A DNA stretch of 64,000 bases from Synechococcus sp. WH 8109 (GCF_000161795.2 NZ_CP006882.1:992001-1056000), one strand, 5' to 3'; positions 16,006-26,081 are shown, counted from the first letter of the stretch. Notes: a model not told the origin generated them from the sequence alone. Program-made: numbers and translations.

Positions 16006-18729
16006 CATGAGTTGATCCAAAGCAAGATTGAGGTCGCGGTCCATGGCGACCAATCGACCGTCACTCACAACAATCCTTGCCAGGGAAGGCAGCCCAACCT
16101 TCTTGGTACGCAGATACACCGGTTCCACATAGAGAAGTCCGGAGCCCACGGGAAGCACAAGCAGATTCCCCTGCAGGAGTTCCAGATCCTCCTGATCCCA
16201 TAAACCAAACTGCTCGCTCACATCTGGATCCTGATGAATTAGAGCCTGAACCTGTTCCGGGCCGGGAATGTATTTGTCTTTGGGAAAGTCGATCAGTTTC
16301 AATTCACCGTAGTGATCGCCATCGTTGCGAGCCACCAACCAAGCCGTGAGATTTGGCCTTGATAAAGGTGTCAGGGGTTGGAGCAGGAGAAATTCGGAGT
16401 TGTCGTTGCTTTGAAGCTGAGCCGTGATGTGATAAGGAGCAACATCTACTTTGCGGCCCCCGTAGATCTCGCTTGGCACCTGCCAAACATCATCACCATT
16501 GTAGAAAATTCTGGGATTTGAAACGTGGTAACGCTTCAATTGATTGACCTGTGCATTGAAGAAGTCCTCAGGAACTCTGCGGTGATCAAGATAAGGTTTT
16601 GGCATTGCCTCCATCGGCTCCATCAAGTCTGGAAAAGCGTGAGCCCAGGCCATCACAATTGGATCCTCAGGTTCCGATATGAAAAACCGAATGCTGCCGT
16701 TATAAGCATCAACAATGGCCTTCACTGAGTTTCTTAAATACCTATCGGGATCATCTGCTGAGACCGCTGCGCTGTAGGGCAGCGTTGAACTGTGGGTGTA
16801 ACCCTCGACAACCCAATACTGATGTTGGCTGCGTTGTTCTGAAGTCGCGGTGGCGGTGTTTGAGCTGTCTCTCTGAGGGTTTGGAATGGAGATCAGGTAG
16901 GGCTCACCGCGAAAATCAATGAAGGGGGCGATTGCCTTAACGCGACTGCGCACATCACGCCGGATCAAAAGTTTGGAATCAGCATTGATCGTTGTGGTGA
17001 TCAGCAATCGAGGGTCACGCAGATAAACAGCCGCTGCTAATCGTTGAAGCCAAGTTCCAATCGGCACTCCGCCTGATCCCTGATAGTGCGTCATCACATT
17101 GATGTCGCCTTCGGGGTAGTCGAATTCTTCAATCTGCGTTGGAGCGATGGCATAGGGCGAAGGAAGCATCCCGTAATAGATCGCTGCATCACCAACGGGG
17201 ATGGCCTTCTGTACCTCCGAACGTTCAATACCCAGTTCCGGATTTCCCTCAATGAGTGTTTCTGGGCCAAGACCTTTAATGAAATACGAGGGAAGGCCAT
17301 CACTGCTTCGGTCATTCACCGGACTGACGGTGAATCCATAGCCGTGCGTGAAGATGAAGTGACGGTTCTGCCAGGTTTTGGATTGACGCGGTAACGCGGA
17401 TTGATCCAATTCGCGGGCTGAGAGGATCACTTGCTGCGACGAATCGCTGTTTTCATTCAGCGGGTAGCGATCAACAGCTGCATTGGAAAAGCGGTAGTAC
17501 ACCCTTAGTTGCTGGAGTTGCCGGTTGGCTTCCAGCAGAGGACTGCTGTCCCAGAGGCGCACATTTTCGAGCGTGCTAACACCTTGCTCGCGATCAGCGG
17601 CGCTGAACCTTGTCGGGTCGACGACCTGACTCTTGATTTGATCTAACTGGAAGCCCCATTGCGTGGCCTCAATGGCATTTTTCAGATAGCGCTCTTGCAG
17701 AGAAAATTCCCTTGGCCGCACCACCAGCCAGCGCGTTAGCGGTGTTGCCACCGTTTCCAGCACCACAAGAGAGACCAAGCCCAGTGCAAGGCCCTGACGG
17801 AGGCGTCGCCGGCACGGTACGAGAAGTGCACATGCGATCAACACCAGCAGCAATGTGGCGAAGCCACGTAATGGAAGGGTCATGTGGGCCTGTAACCAGC
17901 CCGCCCCTGCCACCAGGCCGTGTTGTGTCCACAGGAGCTGATGCCTTGATAACCACACCTGCCCCGCCGCTCCGAACAGCAGAAGCGCCGACAGCAACCT
18001 GATCAGTTGGATCTGTCGCGCAGCAAAGGCTGGACTGGCCCAGTCAGAAATCGATTTTGAGCAAGCCAGCACCCGCCAGAGCTCAAAGGCGAGGGTGAAC
18101 GCGGCAGCCAAGAGCAGCAGCTCTAGGGCCAGATGCAATCCGGCAAAACGCCCCAAGCCGAAGCTCAGATCCGCTCCCAGCAAGGGGTCTTTCGTGGATT
18201 CATCGGGAATCCAGAGAGCAAGCGACCAGAGGCCCCAGGCCCGGCTGACGACAGCCACCAGCGATCCCGCCACGATCCGTGCCAGCCACAGCCTCAACCG
18301 CGGCCAGGCCATCGCAATCCCTATCGCCCCTGCCCGAACGAGTCCTGCAGCTGAGCTGATGCTGTGTTGGAGCCCAGGAATTGGCTGCCATTCCCCAAGT
18401 TGAAACGGATCGCGGATGGCCAACGCCAACAGATCCAGCGTCAGCAAGGCACTGAGCAGCACAGCACCACCACTGACTAACAGCGTGAATCCATAGGACC
18501 ATCCGGTCAGGCTCATCGTCTTCGATGAAATCGACGTGTTTTGCCTGAATTGCCTGGACCAGGCCTGGGCTGCCAGCAGCGGCAGCATCGACAACCCCGC
18601 GAAGAGAAGCTGCAGGAGCCAGCGCTTGAGGAGAACGTCGCTCCAGGCGAACTGATCGAACCAGAGCCACTCGATCTGCATCCGGGCTGCAACAACAACC
18701 AGCGGCAGCAGAAGGAGGAGGCGTCTCAT
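15985..18729 (-). CDS. UPF0182 family integral membrane protein
   Basis: 914 residues, the usual length of UPF0182. The first ~310 residues hold about seven membrane segments, starting [16 protein letters not shown]. They are followed by a large soluble domain with the family motifs PREFSLQERYLKNAIEATQW and FIFTHGYGFTVSPVN. Function is unknown in all bacteria. It starts within the ATGA overlap at the end of ftsH, so the two genes are translationally coupled. Its last eight codons (MKKAPPV region) form part of the terminator of the convergent peroxiredoxin gene. Confidence 0.93.
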   Translation of the reverse strand: MRRLLLLLPLVVVAARMQIEWLWFDQFAWSDVLLKRWLLQLLFAGLSMLPLLAAQAWSRQFRQNTSISSKTMSLTGWSYGFTLLVSGGAVLLSALLTLDLLALAIRDPFQLGEWQPIPGLQHSISSAAGLVRAGAIGIAMAWPRLRLWLARIVAGSLVAVVSRAWGLWSLALWIPDESTKDPLLGADLSFGLGRFAGLHLALELLLLAAAFTLAFELWRVLACSKSISDWASPAFAARQIQLIRLLSALLLFGAAGQVWLSRHQLLWTQHGLVAGAGWLQAHMTLPLRGFATLLLVLIACALLVPCRRRLRQGLALGLVSLVVLETVATPLTRWLVVRPREFSLQERYLKNAIEATQWGFQLDQIKSQVVDPTRFSAADREQGVSTLENVRLWDSSPLLEANRQLQQLRVYYRFSNAAVDRYPLNENSDSSQQVILSARELDQSALPRQSKTWQNRHFIFTHGYGFTVSPVNDRSSDGLPSYFIKGLGPETLIEGNPELGIERSEVQKAIPVGDAAIYYGMLPSPYAIAPTQIEEFDYPEGDINVMTHYQGSGGVPIGTWLQRLAAAVYLRDPRLLITTTINADSKLLIRRDVRSRVKAIAPFIDFRGEPYLISIPNPQRDSSNTATATSEQRSQHQYWVVEGYTHSSTLPYSAAVSADDPDRYLRNSVKAIVDAYNGSIRFFISEPEDPIVMAWAHAFPDLMEPMEAMPKPYLDHRRVPEDFFNAQVNQLKRYHVSNPRIFYNGDDVWQVPSEIYGGRKVDVAPYHITAQLQSNDNSEFLLLQPLTPLSRPNLTAWLVARNDGDHYGELKLIDFPKDKYIPGPEQVQALIHQDPDVSEQFGLWDQEDLELLQGNLLVLPVGSGLLYVEPVYLRTKKVGLPSLARIVVSDGRLVAMDRDLNLALDQLMKKAPPV

Positions 18730-20543
18730 GCGAGGCCAGCGATGTCTCTGAATCGATCACCGTTGATCGTTTCCTCGGCAATCAAAACGCCCACAAGCTC
18801 ATCCATCAACTCACGGCGAGGCTCCAGCAGGGCGATGGCCTGCGCCAGAGCACTCTTTGCGAGCTGGCGGATTTGAGCGTCAATGGCTTGGCCAGTGGAT
18901 TCGGCGTATCCCGGCCGTTGGTTAAACCAATCGCGCCCCAGAAAAACCTCCGTACCCGGGCCCTCGAGGGCCATCGGTCCGAGGCTGGAAAAGCCAAAGC
19001 GCGTCACCATCTCCCGTGCCAGTTGCGCCACTATCTGGAGATCTCCACTGGCACCCTGGGTGATCTCGAGCGATCCGAAAACCACTTGCTCAGCCGCTCG
19101 TCCTCCCAGGGCCACCACCAGATCAGCGAGGCAGGAGGAGCGGGTGATCAACCCGGAATCAAGCACCTCCTCGTCAGGCATGAAGCGGGTATAACCACCG
19201 GCTCCTCCGCGGGGAAGAATCGTGACTTTATCCACCGAGTTGGCCGCTGGAAGAAGACTGGCCACCAGGGCATGACCCACTTCGTGATAGGCGATGAGCC
19301 GTTTTTTGGCACTGTCCTGCAAGGGGCGGTTGCTCAGCCCCATGGTGATCCGCTCCAAGGCCCCCTCCAGCTGGAACTGACCGATGCTGAGCATGTTCTG
19401 GCGGGCCGTGAGGATGGCCGCTTCGTTGAGCAGATTGGCGAGGTCAGCCCCGGAAAAACCCGGAGTGCGGCTCGCCCAATCCGACAGCGAAACCGAGTCA
19501 TCGAGGGGGCGAGTTCTCGCATGCACGGCGAGAATGGCTTCGCGACCTCGCCGATCGGGAAGGCCCACATCAATGCGCCGGTCGAAGCGTCCTGGTCGCA
19601 ACAGTGCGGCGTCGAGCACGTCGGCACGGTTTGTGGCCGCCAGCAGAATCACACCGGAGTTTTCCTCAAAGCCGTCCATCTCCGTCAGGAGTTGGTTGAG
19701 GGTCTGCTCCCGTTCATCGTTTCCGCCGCCTATACCAGCACCCCGCTGGCGACCCACAGCGTCGATCTCGTCAATGAAAACGATGCAAGGGGATTTTTCC
19801 TTGGCTTGGCGGAACAGATCGCGAACCCTGCTCGCGCCAACACCCACGAATAGCTCAACAAACTCAGAGGCCGCGATGGAGAAGAACGGCACGCCCGCCT
19901 CGCCTGCAATCGCCTTGGCAAGAAGCGTTTTCCCGGTTCCAGGGGGGCCTATTAGCAGCACCCCCCGAGGGATCTTGGCGCCCAGGCGGATGAAAGCTTC
20001 GGGCTGATTGAGAAAGGTGACCACCTCCTCAAGTTCCAGTCGCGCATCATTGATGCCGGCAACATCCTCAAAACGAAGCTGAAGGTCTTCCTGGGGTTTT
20101 AACCGAGGTTGACTGCGCCCAAACCCAAGAGCTTTGTTCGCCATTTGAGCCGAACGCTTCAGCAGAAACGACAAGCCGACCACCACCAGCAGGACCAACA
20201 TCAGGGTTCCCGCCAGTTCGCGTCCTGCTTGTTCGCGGCGTATGTCAACAACCGTCAGGGGCGTGCCGGAGCTTTCAGCGGCACGAAGAATTTGGTTGTC
20301 GTTGGCGAAAATGGGAACGGTGACCCTTCGGCCATCGTTGTATTGGACTCTTACCTCCCGTCGACCGGGCACAAGATCCAACTGTTTGATCTCTTTCGCA
20401 TCGATATCACTCAGCAGGGTGGAGTAACTCACCGTGTCCTGCTTCGTCCAAAAACCCTGAATCGAAGAAGGTTGAGCCTTCTGAGGGGCCGCGGAACCAC
20501 TGGAGTCGTCCGAACCTGATGCCACATCATCGTTTCGCTTCAC
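18726..20543 (-). CDS. ftsH: ATP-dependent zinc metalloprotease FtsH family
   Basis: AAA+ membrane protease. Order: FtsH extracytoplasmic-type segment ([18 protein letters not shown]), one membrane helix ([19 protein letters not shown]), Walker [14 protein letters not shown], Walker [14 protein letters not shown], second region of homology [16 protein letters not shown], and the zinc site HEVGHALVA. Two starts are possible: GTG at 20543 (used) or TTG at 20585. With the upstream start the gap to divergent rpmF is only 27 bp. Neither start gives the N-terminal membrane helix found in most FtsH proteins. In cyanobacteria FtsH complexes act in thylakoid quality control; which paralogue this is cannot be decided here. 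Confidence 0.92.
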   Translation of the reverse strand: MKRNDDVASGSDDSSGSAAPQKAQPSSIQGFWTKQDTVSYSTLLSDIDAKEIKQLDLVPGRREVRVQYNDGRRVTVPIFANDNQILRAAESSGTPLTVVDIRREQAGRELAGTLMLVLLVVVGLSFLLKRSAQMANKALGFGRSQPRLKPQEDLQLRFEDVAGINDARLELEEVVTFLNQPEAFIRLGAKIPRGVLLIGPPGTGKTLLAKAIAGEAGVPFFSIAASEFVELFVGVGASRVRDLFRQAKEKSPCIVFIDEIDAVGRQRGAGIGGGNDEREQTLNQLLTEMDGFEENSGVILLAATNRADVLDAALLRPGRFDRRIDVGLPDRRGREAILAVHARTRPLDDSVSLSDWASRTPGFSGADLANLLNEAAILTARQNMLSIGQFQLEGALERITMGLSNRPLQDSAKKRLIAYHEVGHALVASLLPAANSVDKVTILPRGGAGGYTRFMPDEEVLDSGLITRSSCLADLVVALGGRAAEQVVFGSLEITQGASGDLQIVAQLAREMVTRFGFSSLGPMALEGPGTEVFLGRDWFNQRPGYAESTGQAIDAQIRQLAKSALAQAIALLEPRRELMDELVGVLIAEETINGDRFRDIAGLA

Positions 20544-20612
20544 GGAGCCTAGCGATTTGACGCAAGGGGGTTCCAAACGAGACAATCTCAGTTTGGAAAT
20601 TCACCAGGCGCA

Positions 20613-20789
20613 ATGGCCGTCCCGAAGAAGAAAACATCAAAGGCCAAGCGCAACCAGCGCAGCGCCACCTGGAAGGCCAAGGCAGCCGTTGCCGCCCAGC
20701 GCGCCATGTCCATCGGCAAGTCTGTGCTGAGTGGCCGCGCCCAGGGTTTTGTCTATCCGGTGAGTGAGTCCGAAGACGGCGAATCCTGA
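20613..20789 (+). CDS. rpmF: 50S ribosomal protein L32
   Basis: 58 residues, starting [20 protein letters not shown], the standard L32 N-terminus; the cyanobacterial form lacks the CxxC zinc motifs. It is divergent from ftsH. Its 3' end overlaps the 3' end of the convergent glycerate kinase gene by 37 bp. Confidence 0.95.
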   Translation: MAVPKKKTSKAKRNQRSATWKAKAAVAAQRAMSIGKSVLSGRAQGFVYPVSESEDGES

Positions 20790-21730
20790 GTCGAACACGG
20801 GAGGTGGATTCGCCGCAGGGTTCGATCCGGATCCACCTCCACAACAACATCCGCCTGCATTGTGTGAAAACTGCTCGATGGCAGCGAGCAGAGAATCATG
20901 CGGATGAAACGATCCAAGTCGGCATTCGATAGCGACGCACCCCGTTCGGCCTCAAGTGTGGCTTCCTGTTGCCGCTTCCATCGCCAAGGCGCGTTGAAGT
21001 CGGTCGCTCGCAGTTGCCAGAGTTGATCGAAACAACTCCAGGTGGGTTCGTAGTGGGCGAGCACAGGTTGCAGCTTCAGGCGCCACTCCAACTCCTGCGA
21101 CGTTAGGGGGCTCTCGAGATGGGGCTCATCCGCAGTTGCGTCGGCATTTGGTCTGCAGCCCACAAACCAACCCTCAAAAATCAGCAGGTCGGCGTCGCAA
21201 CGGCGCCAACCGCTCCGATCTCCACGTCCATGTCGTTTGGCTTTGTCGAAGCAGGGCATCAGGACGTTCTCACCTTGTCGCCATGTCTGAAGACACTCAT
21301 GAAGGAGCTCCAGGTCATGGCTGCCAGGAAGCGCGCGAGGCACACCCCAGGGGTTGCCCTGCATCGCCGTATCAAGCCGTTCGGCCTCGAAATAAAAGTC
21401 ATCGAGCGAAACCACCTGGATCGAGAGGTGAAGTGCCCGTGCGGCAGCTTCAATCCACTGCCCCAGGGTGGTTTTCCCGCAACCCGGCAAAGCACTGAAT
21501 CCGAGCAGTCGGCGTTGTCCCTTCCATTGCTGCCCCAGGCTCAGAAGCGGCAGACCAACAGACCACAGCCAATCCGGTGTTGCCTGAGGATGCCAGTGAT
21601 TGATGGCGACCCGATGACACCCAGAGTTGCGCTGCAGTCCAGACCAACTCTGAAGGTCGCCCAACCCGAGATGCTGCAACAACCGCTGCTGATCGTTGCT
21701 GGGGATGACGCGTTGGCCCTCAGGATCCAA
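20753..21730 (-). CDS. D-glycerate 3-kinase (plant GLYK type)
   Basis: About 325 residues of P-loop kinase. Walker A is [16 protein letters not shown], followed by [15 protein letters not shown] and [14 protein letters not shown], matching the GLYK family that completes the photorespiratory C2 cycle by making 3-phosphoglycerate. The TTG at 21730 is preferred: it overlaps the end of ycf20 by 11 bp and has a GGAG sequence about 10 bp upstream. The open frame goes on to 21808 but that part is a shadow of ycf20. The C-terminus overlaps rpmF. Confidence 0.85.
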   Translation of the reverse strand: MDPEGQRVIPSNDQQRLLQHLGLGDLQSWSGLQRNSGCHRVAINHWHPQATPDWLWSVGLPLLSLGQQWKGQRRLLGFSALPGCGKTTLGQWIEAAARALHLSIQVVSLDDFYFEAERLDTAMQGNPWGVPRALPGSHDLELLHECLQTWRQGENVLMPCFDKAKRHGRGDRSGWRRCDADLLIFEGWFVGCRPNADATADEPHLESPLTSQELEWRLKLQPVLAHYEPTWSCFDQLWQLRATDFNAPWRWKRQQEATLEAERGASLSNADLDRFIRMILCSLPSSSFHTMQADVVVEVDPDRTLRRIHLPCSTQDSPSSDSLTG

Positions 21731-22031
21731 CTTTGAACGCCTCCAGAACAACGGCGTAAACGAACCCAAGCCGGAGGTTGTCGAGCCAGGGAAGACGACG
21801 GCGCCCAAGAACCATCAATTCACAGGCGATGAGGGCATAAATCGCCGTGTAAGTCCTGAGTTCAACAGCATCCAGGATGTATACGGGAAGGTTGCTGCCG
21901 ATGAAAAATCCGAGCAGCAGCAGTAGTAACGAAGCGCTGCGGCGCCACCAGGGGCCAGACCAGGACCGCCGGATGCCAGCGCCCCACGCGTTCTGAAGCC
22001 CCGCCAGACGTGTGCGCTGGATTGAGCTCAT
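21720..22031 (-). CDS. ycf20: Ycf20-like (DUF565) membrane protein
   Basis: About 103 residues from the ATG at 22031 (MSSIQRTRLAGLQNAWG). Hydrophobic segments LLLLLLGFFIGSNLPVYIL and AIYALIACELMVL are followed by the family ending [18 protein letters not shown], which closely resembles Ycf20 of algal plastids. In green algae and plants Ycf20-like proteins affect photoprotective quenching; the cyanobacterial role is not established. The start overlaps the stop of the upstream HAD gene (ATGA), and the stop overlaps the glycerate kinase start, forming a tight three-gene operon. Confidence 0.83.
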   Translation of the reverse strand: MSSIQRTRLAGLQNAWGAGIRRSWSGPWWRRSASLLLLLLGFFIGSNLPVYILDAVELRTYTAIYALIACELMVLGRRRLPWLDNLRLGFVYAVVLEAFKVGS

Positions 22032-22807
22032 CGATCCGGCACCGAAAGCAGGAACTCCAGATACTTCAGCGTTACTGCCCCCTCCTGGCAAGAGGGACCG
22101 GAAAGCACGGTTGCTGGTTGTCCAGGTTCCCCCAGGTGATCCAACACCGCAGCGGCCTCGTCACCGGAATCACGCAAAGCATGGACATCCCAGGGGGAAG
22201 GGGTCAGCAGACAACGGAGACCTGCGGCTCTTGCTGCCGAGAGACCTGCAGCAGAATCTTCGACGGCGAGGCTGGCAGCACTATTGGCCCCACTACGTTC
22301 GAGAGCGAGTAGGTAGCCGTCCGGTGCTGGCTTGCCCGAAGCAACTTCATCCGATGTCACCACCCCATCGAAGCTGGGAATTTGCATCTTTATCTGTTCC
22401 AGGAGAGCCATCACCGACGCCGATCCGCTGGAGGTGACGATCCACTGCTGCACGCCGGCCCTGCTCAACTCCTGCAAAAGCCTCTTCACTCCGGGACGGA
22501 GATGCACATGTCCTTGGCGGACCCGTTCCAGGTAATGGACGCATTTGCGATCACGCACCTGTTCCAGTTGCTCCTGGCTGAGGTGCACCCCACAGGCTTC
22601 AGCATGAAATTTCACCCTGCGGAGTCCGCCGGGAATCGTCAGCAGCCTGTTGTACAGCGCTTCATTCCAAACAAGGGGGAGATCCAGCTCCTTGAAGGCC
22701 AGGTTGAAGGCCGGTCGATGACCGTCCATTTCCGTGTCGGCCAAGGTGCCATCCACATCCCAAAAGACCGCTGAAAGCCTGTTCACCTTGAGGAGCAGCA
22801 ACGGCAC
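22028..22807 (-). CDS. HAD-superfamily hydrolase, CbbY/beta-phosphoglucomutase-like
   Basis: 259 residues. Motif I is AVFWDVDGTLADTE (nucleophile Asp in DVDGT), motif II WIVTSSGSASV, motif III around SGKPAPDGYLLAL, and motif IV LAVEDSAAGLSAARAAG. The helical cap after motif I is typical of CbbY-type sugar-phosphate phosphatases. The GTG at 22807 or the next GTG (VNRLSAVFWD) could be the start. First gene of the HAD-ycf20-glycerate kinase operon; divergent from recJ with only 32 bp between starts. The substrate may be a sugar phosphate, possibly a Calvin-cycle side product, but this is an inference. Confidence 0.85.
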   Translation of the reverse strand: MPLLLLKVNRLSAVFWDVDGTLADTEMDGHRPAFNLAFKELDLPLVWNEALYNRLLTIPGGLRRVKFHAEACGVHLSQEQLEQVRDRKCVHYLERVRQGHVHLRPGVKRLLQELSRAGVQQWIVTSSGSASVMALLEQIKMQIPSFDGVVTSDEVASGKPAPDGYLLALERSGANSAASLAVEDSAAGLSAARAAGLRCLLTPSPWDVHALRDSGDEAAAVLDHLGEPGQPATVLSGPSCQEGAVTLKYLEFLLSVPDR

Positions 22808-22839
22808 AATGCTGGAACATCACCGCATGTAGCGTTCCC

Positions 22840-24738
22840 TTGCCGGCTGTTCCGCTCCACTGGTCCTGGTCCCTTCCAGCCGTGGTGGAACCATCGCCAT
22901 TGCGAGGACTTGATTTGCCGCTGTCGCTGCGATGCTTGCTGCGGCGTAGGGGATTCAGCTCAACATCCGAGGCCGAGAGCTTTCTCTTTCCTGGTGATCT
23001 GCCACCCACACGCGATCATTTCCCCGATCTCGAGCAGGCCTGTACGCGCTTGGTAACGGCCTGCCGATCCCGTGAACGCGTCGCCATCTGTGGTGATTAC
23101 GACGCTGATGGGATGACCAGCACAGCGTTGTTACTGCGGGCATTGGCCCCATTGGGTGCTGAGCCGGAACCCGCCATTCCCTCGCGGATGGAGGAGGGAT
23201 ATGGCCTCAATCCCGTCATGGTGCAGCGGCTCTACGACGATGGCGTGCGACTGCTGGTCACCGTTGATAACGGTGTTGCCGCGAGGGAAGCCCTCGAACT
23301 GGCCGCAAGTTTGTCCATGCAGGTGATCGTGACCGATCACCACACGATCCCGGCGGAACGGCCGCCCATGACCGCGCTCATTCACCCGGCCACCACCCCG
23401 GAGGGCTCGCCTTACCGCGGACTCGCCGGTGTGGGGCTGGCCTATGTGCTGGCCCATGCTGTTGCCGATGTGCTGAACAAACCAGAAGCCATCCGCGTTG
23501 CACGCGATCTGTTCTGCATCGGCACGGTTGCCGATATGGCTCCTTTGGTAGGGGCCAACCGCAGTTGGTTGCTGGAGGGGCTGAACCACCTGCATCGTTC
23601 TGAGTGCAAGGGGGTGCAAGCGCTTCAGCGCCTGGCGGGTCTCGGGGAACGTCCGCTGACGGCAGAAGACATCGGTTTTCAGCTTGCACCAAGAATCAAT
23701 GCAGTGGGCCGCCTTGGGGAACCTAGGCTTGTGGTGGATCTGCTCACGGCTGAGGATCCCGATTCAGCGATGGCCCTCGCACGCCGTTGTGATGATTACA
23801 ACCGCCAGCGACGGGATCTCTGCGACGCGATTGAAGCGGAGGCCGTGGCTCTGGTGGAAGCGGAGTCCAGTGACGCTCTCCCCTCATTCCTGTTGTTGGC
23901 GCAAAGCCACTGGCACCACGGAGTGATTGGCATTGTTGCTGCGCGGCTGATGGAGCGCTATCACCGCCCCACCGCTCTTCTGGCCGGTGATGGAGATGGA
24001 AGCCTGCGGGCTTCGGTACGAGGACCCATCGGTTTCGCGGTGGATCGTGCCCTCTCTAAATGCAGTGATCTACTGACCCGCTTTGGAGGCCATCCCGCTG
24101 CCGGGGGATTCACTGTCAAAGCGGAGTTTGTGCATGCCCTGCATGAGCGCCTCTGCGCCGAAGCCGATGGGTGGTTGATGACCCAGGCCCAGGGGCGTCC
24201 CGTGCAACCCGACGCTCTCCTGCAGTTGAAGGATGTGAACTGGGATCTGTGGCGCCACTTGCAATCCCTGGCCCCCTTCGGCATCGGTCATCCCAAACCT
24301 CTGTTCTGGTCACGACGGGTGAGCGTTGAGGATCGGCGCGACCTCAAAGGAGGACACCTGGCCCTAACGCTGCGCCAGGGTGAGAGTGAGCGTCGCGCCA
24401 TCGCCTGGCGATGGGATCCATCGGCGGCTGTTCCCGCATGCTGTGACGTGGCTTACAGCATTTCGATCAACCGTTGGCAGGGTGAGCAGCGGCTGCAGCT
24501 GGAGCTCAAGGCCATCCGTGCCCATACGGAGTTGGTGTTGATCGACCGCGGCACACGCCAGTACACCGCCCAGTTGACGAAAACCTCAGGGCTGAAGCTC
24601 ACCAATGGCGAGGGTGTGACGCTTCAGGCAAGCATTCAACAAGAACAATCCCTCACCAGCGACAACGACCTGGCGAGGGATCAGCGGGTGATTCAGTTGA
24701 TCGAAGAAGCCTGCCTGGGATTAGGACTACGTCCTTAA
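22840..24738 (+). CDS. recJ: single-stranded-DNA-specific exonuclease RecJ
   Basis: 632-residue 5'-3' exonuclease of the DHH family used in recombination and repair. Motif I is VAICGDYDADGMTSTALL, the DHH motif is VIVTDHHTIPAERP, and the DHHA1 domain contains LRASVRGPIGFAVDRAL and RFGGHPAAGGFTV. An OB-fold domain follows near residue 480. The start is a TTG; no ATG exists nearby that keeps the conserved N-terminus. psb30 follows on the opposite strand. Confidence 0.95.
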   Translation: MPAVPLHWSWSLPAVVEPSPLRGLDLPLSLRCLLRRRGFSSTSEAESFLFPGDLPPTRDHFPDLEQACTRLVTACRSRERVAICGDYDADGMTSTALLLRALAPLGAEPEPAIPSRMEEGYGLNPVMVQRLYDDGVRLLVTVDNGVAAREALELAASLSMQVIVTDHHTIPAERPPMTALIHPATTPEGSPYRGLAGVGLAYVLAHAVADVLNKPEAIRVARDLFCIGTVADMAPLVGANRSWLLEGLNHLHRSECKGVQALQRLAGLGERPLTAEDIGFQLAPRINAVGRLGEPRLVVDLLTAEDPDSAMALARRCDDYNRQRRDLCDAIEAEAVALVEAESSDALPSFLLLAQSHWHHGVIGIVAARLMERYHRPTALLAGDGDGSLRASVRGPIGFAVDRALSKCSDLLTRFGGHPAAGGFTVKAEFVHALHERLCAEADGWLMTQAQGRPVQPDALLQLKDVNWDLWRHLQSLAPFGIGHPKPLFWSRRVSVEDRRDLKGGHLALTLRQGESERRAIAWRWDPSAAVPACCDVAYSISINRWQGEQRLQLELKAIRAHTELVLIDRGTRQYTAQLTKTSGLKLTNGEGVTLQASIQQEQSLTSDNDLARDQRVIQLIEEACLGLGLRP

Positions 24739-24748
24739 AACGAGACGA

Positions 24749-24856
24749 TCAGAGTGCGCCGCGGCGGTAGAAGAGGATGAAGATGACAGCGGGACCGGCA
24801 ATGGTGATCATCGCCAGGGCGGCAAAGTTAGCGATCAGGTGAATGTCAAAGCCCAT
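24749..24856 (-). CDS. psb30: photosystem II reaction centre protein Psb30 (Ycf12)
   Basis: 35 residues beginning [14 protein letters not shown] and ending [11 protein letters not shown], the standard Psb30/Ycf12 sequence with one membrane helix. Psb30 is a small subunit at the edge of photosystem II near PsbJ and cytochrome b559. It is convergent with recJ (10 bp between the stops) and divergent from the YkgJ-type gene. Confidence 0.95.
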   Translation of the reverse strand: MGFDIHLIANFAALAMITIAGPAVIFILFYRRGAL

Positions 24857-24964
24857 GGCGATCCAGCGCTGTCCAAAATCGTTTCACCTCCCAGGCTACG
24901 GGGCTTTGACCCAAGAGCGACGGATTGGTTCTGATCTCTGTGATGGCTTGTCACAGCTTCAATC

Positions 24965-25339
24965 ATGAGCCGAGAGACACCGCAATGGACCTGCATCAAA
25001 CACTGTGGAGCCTGTTGTCGACTCGCTCCAGAGGAACGAGCTGATGCCCTGGCGGCCTTGAGCGAAGAGCAACAACGCACCTATCTGGCCATGGTTGGCC
25101 CTGACGGCTGGTGCATCCACTACGACACGGGCAGTCAGCGCTGCACGATTTATGAGGAGCGTCCTGATTTTTGTCGTGTCAGTGGTCTGGGCCGTCTTTT
25201 TGACGTTCCCGATGATCAGTTCGATGCCTTCGCCATCACCTGTTGCCAACAACAGATCCGCAGCACCTACGGCGGCCGCAGTGGCGTGATGCGTAAGTTC
25301 AAGCGCGCTCAGACCGCGGGAGGTTCTCTTGACGAGTGA
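24965..25339 (+). CDS. YkgJ-family cysteine cluster protein
   Basis: 124 residues with the CxxxCGACC-like cluster (CIKHCGACCRLAP) near the N-terminus and further Cys in GWCIHYD, CTIYEERPDFCRVSG, interpreted as the zinc- or iron-chelating cluster of the YkgJ (UPF0153) family. Function unknown. The 3' end overlaps the first UPF0016 gene by 11 bp, suggesting one operon. Confidence 0.85.
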   Translation: MSRETPQWTCIKHCGACCRLAPEERADALAALSEEQQRTYLAMVGPDGWCIHYDTGSQRCTIYEERPDFCRVSGLGRLFDVPDDQFDAFAITCCQQQIRSTYGGRSGVMRKFKRAQTAGGSLDE

Positions 25340-25661
25340 GCAAACAAGCCCTGAGTCGCGCAGCTTTGCTGCCGTGCTGTTCAGCACTTTCACCACCGTC
25401 TTCGTGGCTGAACTTGGCGACAAAACACAGTTGGCAACCCTGTTGCTCTCGGCCCAGTCCGGCTCTCCTGTTCTGGTGTTTATCGGTGCCGCACTGGCGT
25501 TGATTGCCTCCAGCCTTGTGGGCGTTCTCGTGGGTCAATGGTTGGCCAAAACTCTTCCGCCTGAGCGTCTTGAACTGATGGCTGGGGTGTTGATGGTGGC
25601 GCTCGGCATCTGGCTCGGTCTCCAGGCCGCCAGCTCCCTTTGGCTCAATGCAGCGCGTTGA
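25329..25661 (+). CDS. half-size UPF0016/GDT1 cation exchanger, first of a pair
   Basis: 110 residues with a single copy of the ELGDKTQLAT motif (VAELGDKTQLATLLLS) and three membrane helices. Members of this family (plant PAM71, yeast Gdt1, cyanobacterial Mnx) carry two such halves and move Mn2+ or Ca2+. Here each half is a separate gene; two bases separate the stop from the next start, so a heteromer with the following protein is likely. TTG start, overlapping the YkgJ gene. Confidence 0.9.
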   Translation: MTSEQTSPESRSFAAVLFSTFTTVFVAELGDKTQLATLLLSAQSGSPVLVFIGAALALIASSLVGVLVGQWLAKTLPPERLELMAGVLMVALGIWLGLQAASSLWLNAAR

Positions 25662-25663
25662 CG

Positions 25664-25981
25664 ATGGATTTTCCCCTTCTGATCTCCACGTTCTTGACCG
25701 TGTTCCTGGCTGAACTCGGTGACAAGACCCAACTCGCCACTGTTGCTATCAGTGGCACGTCCAATCGCCCCCTGGCCGTGTTTCTCGGCTCATCATCTGC
25801 GTTGGTTCTGGCCAGTTTGCTGGGGGCCTTTGCCGGTGGTTCCGTTGCGACGGTGATTCCCAGCGACCTGCTCCAGCTGCTCGCCTCCCTGGGTTTCCTC
25901 GTGATCGGCGGCCGCTTGCTGATTCCTCTCGTCCGTGATGGTGAAGCCAACACTGACGGGGATCAAACTTCTGAGTCCTAA
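25664..25981 (+). CDS. half-size UPF0016/GDT1 cation exchanger, second of a pair
   Basis: 105 residues from the ATG at 25664 (MDFPLLISTFLTVFLAELGD). It has the second ELGDKTQLAT motif and three helices, ending with a charged tail. Together with the previous gene it makes up one complete six-helix exchanger. Manganese homeostasis matters for the oxygen-evolving complex, which fits a cyanobacterial Mn2+ role, but the ion is not shown by the sequence. Confidence 0.9.
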   Translation: MDFPLLISTFLTVFLAELGDKTQLATVAISGTSNRPLAVFLGSSSALVLASLLGAFAGGSVATVIPSDLLQLLASLGFLVIGGRLLIPLVRDGEANTDGDQTSES

Positions 25982-26081
25982 AGTGGTCTTTGAAGGGCTG
26001 ACTCTGCACGGCCTGCTGAATAGCGTCGACCACCCCTTCCGTCTCTCCCGGCCCTGATGGTCGGTTTCTGCGCACGTCACG

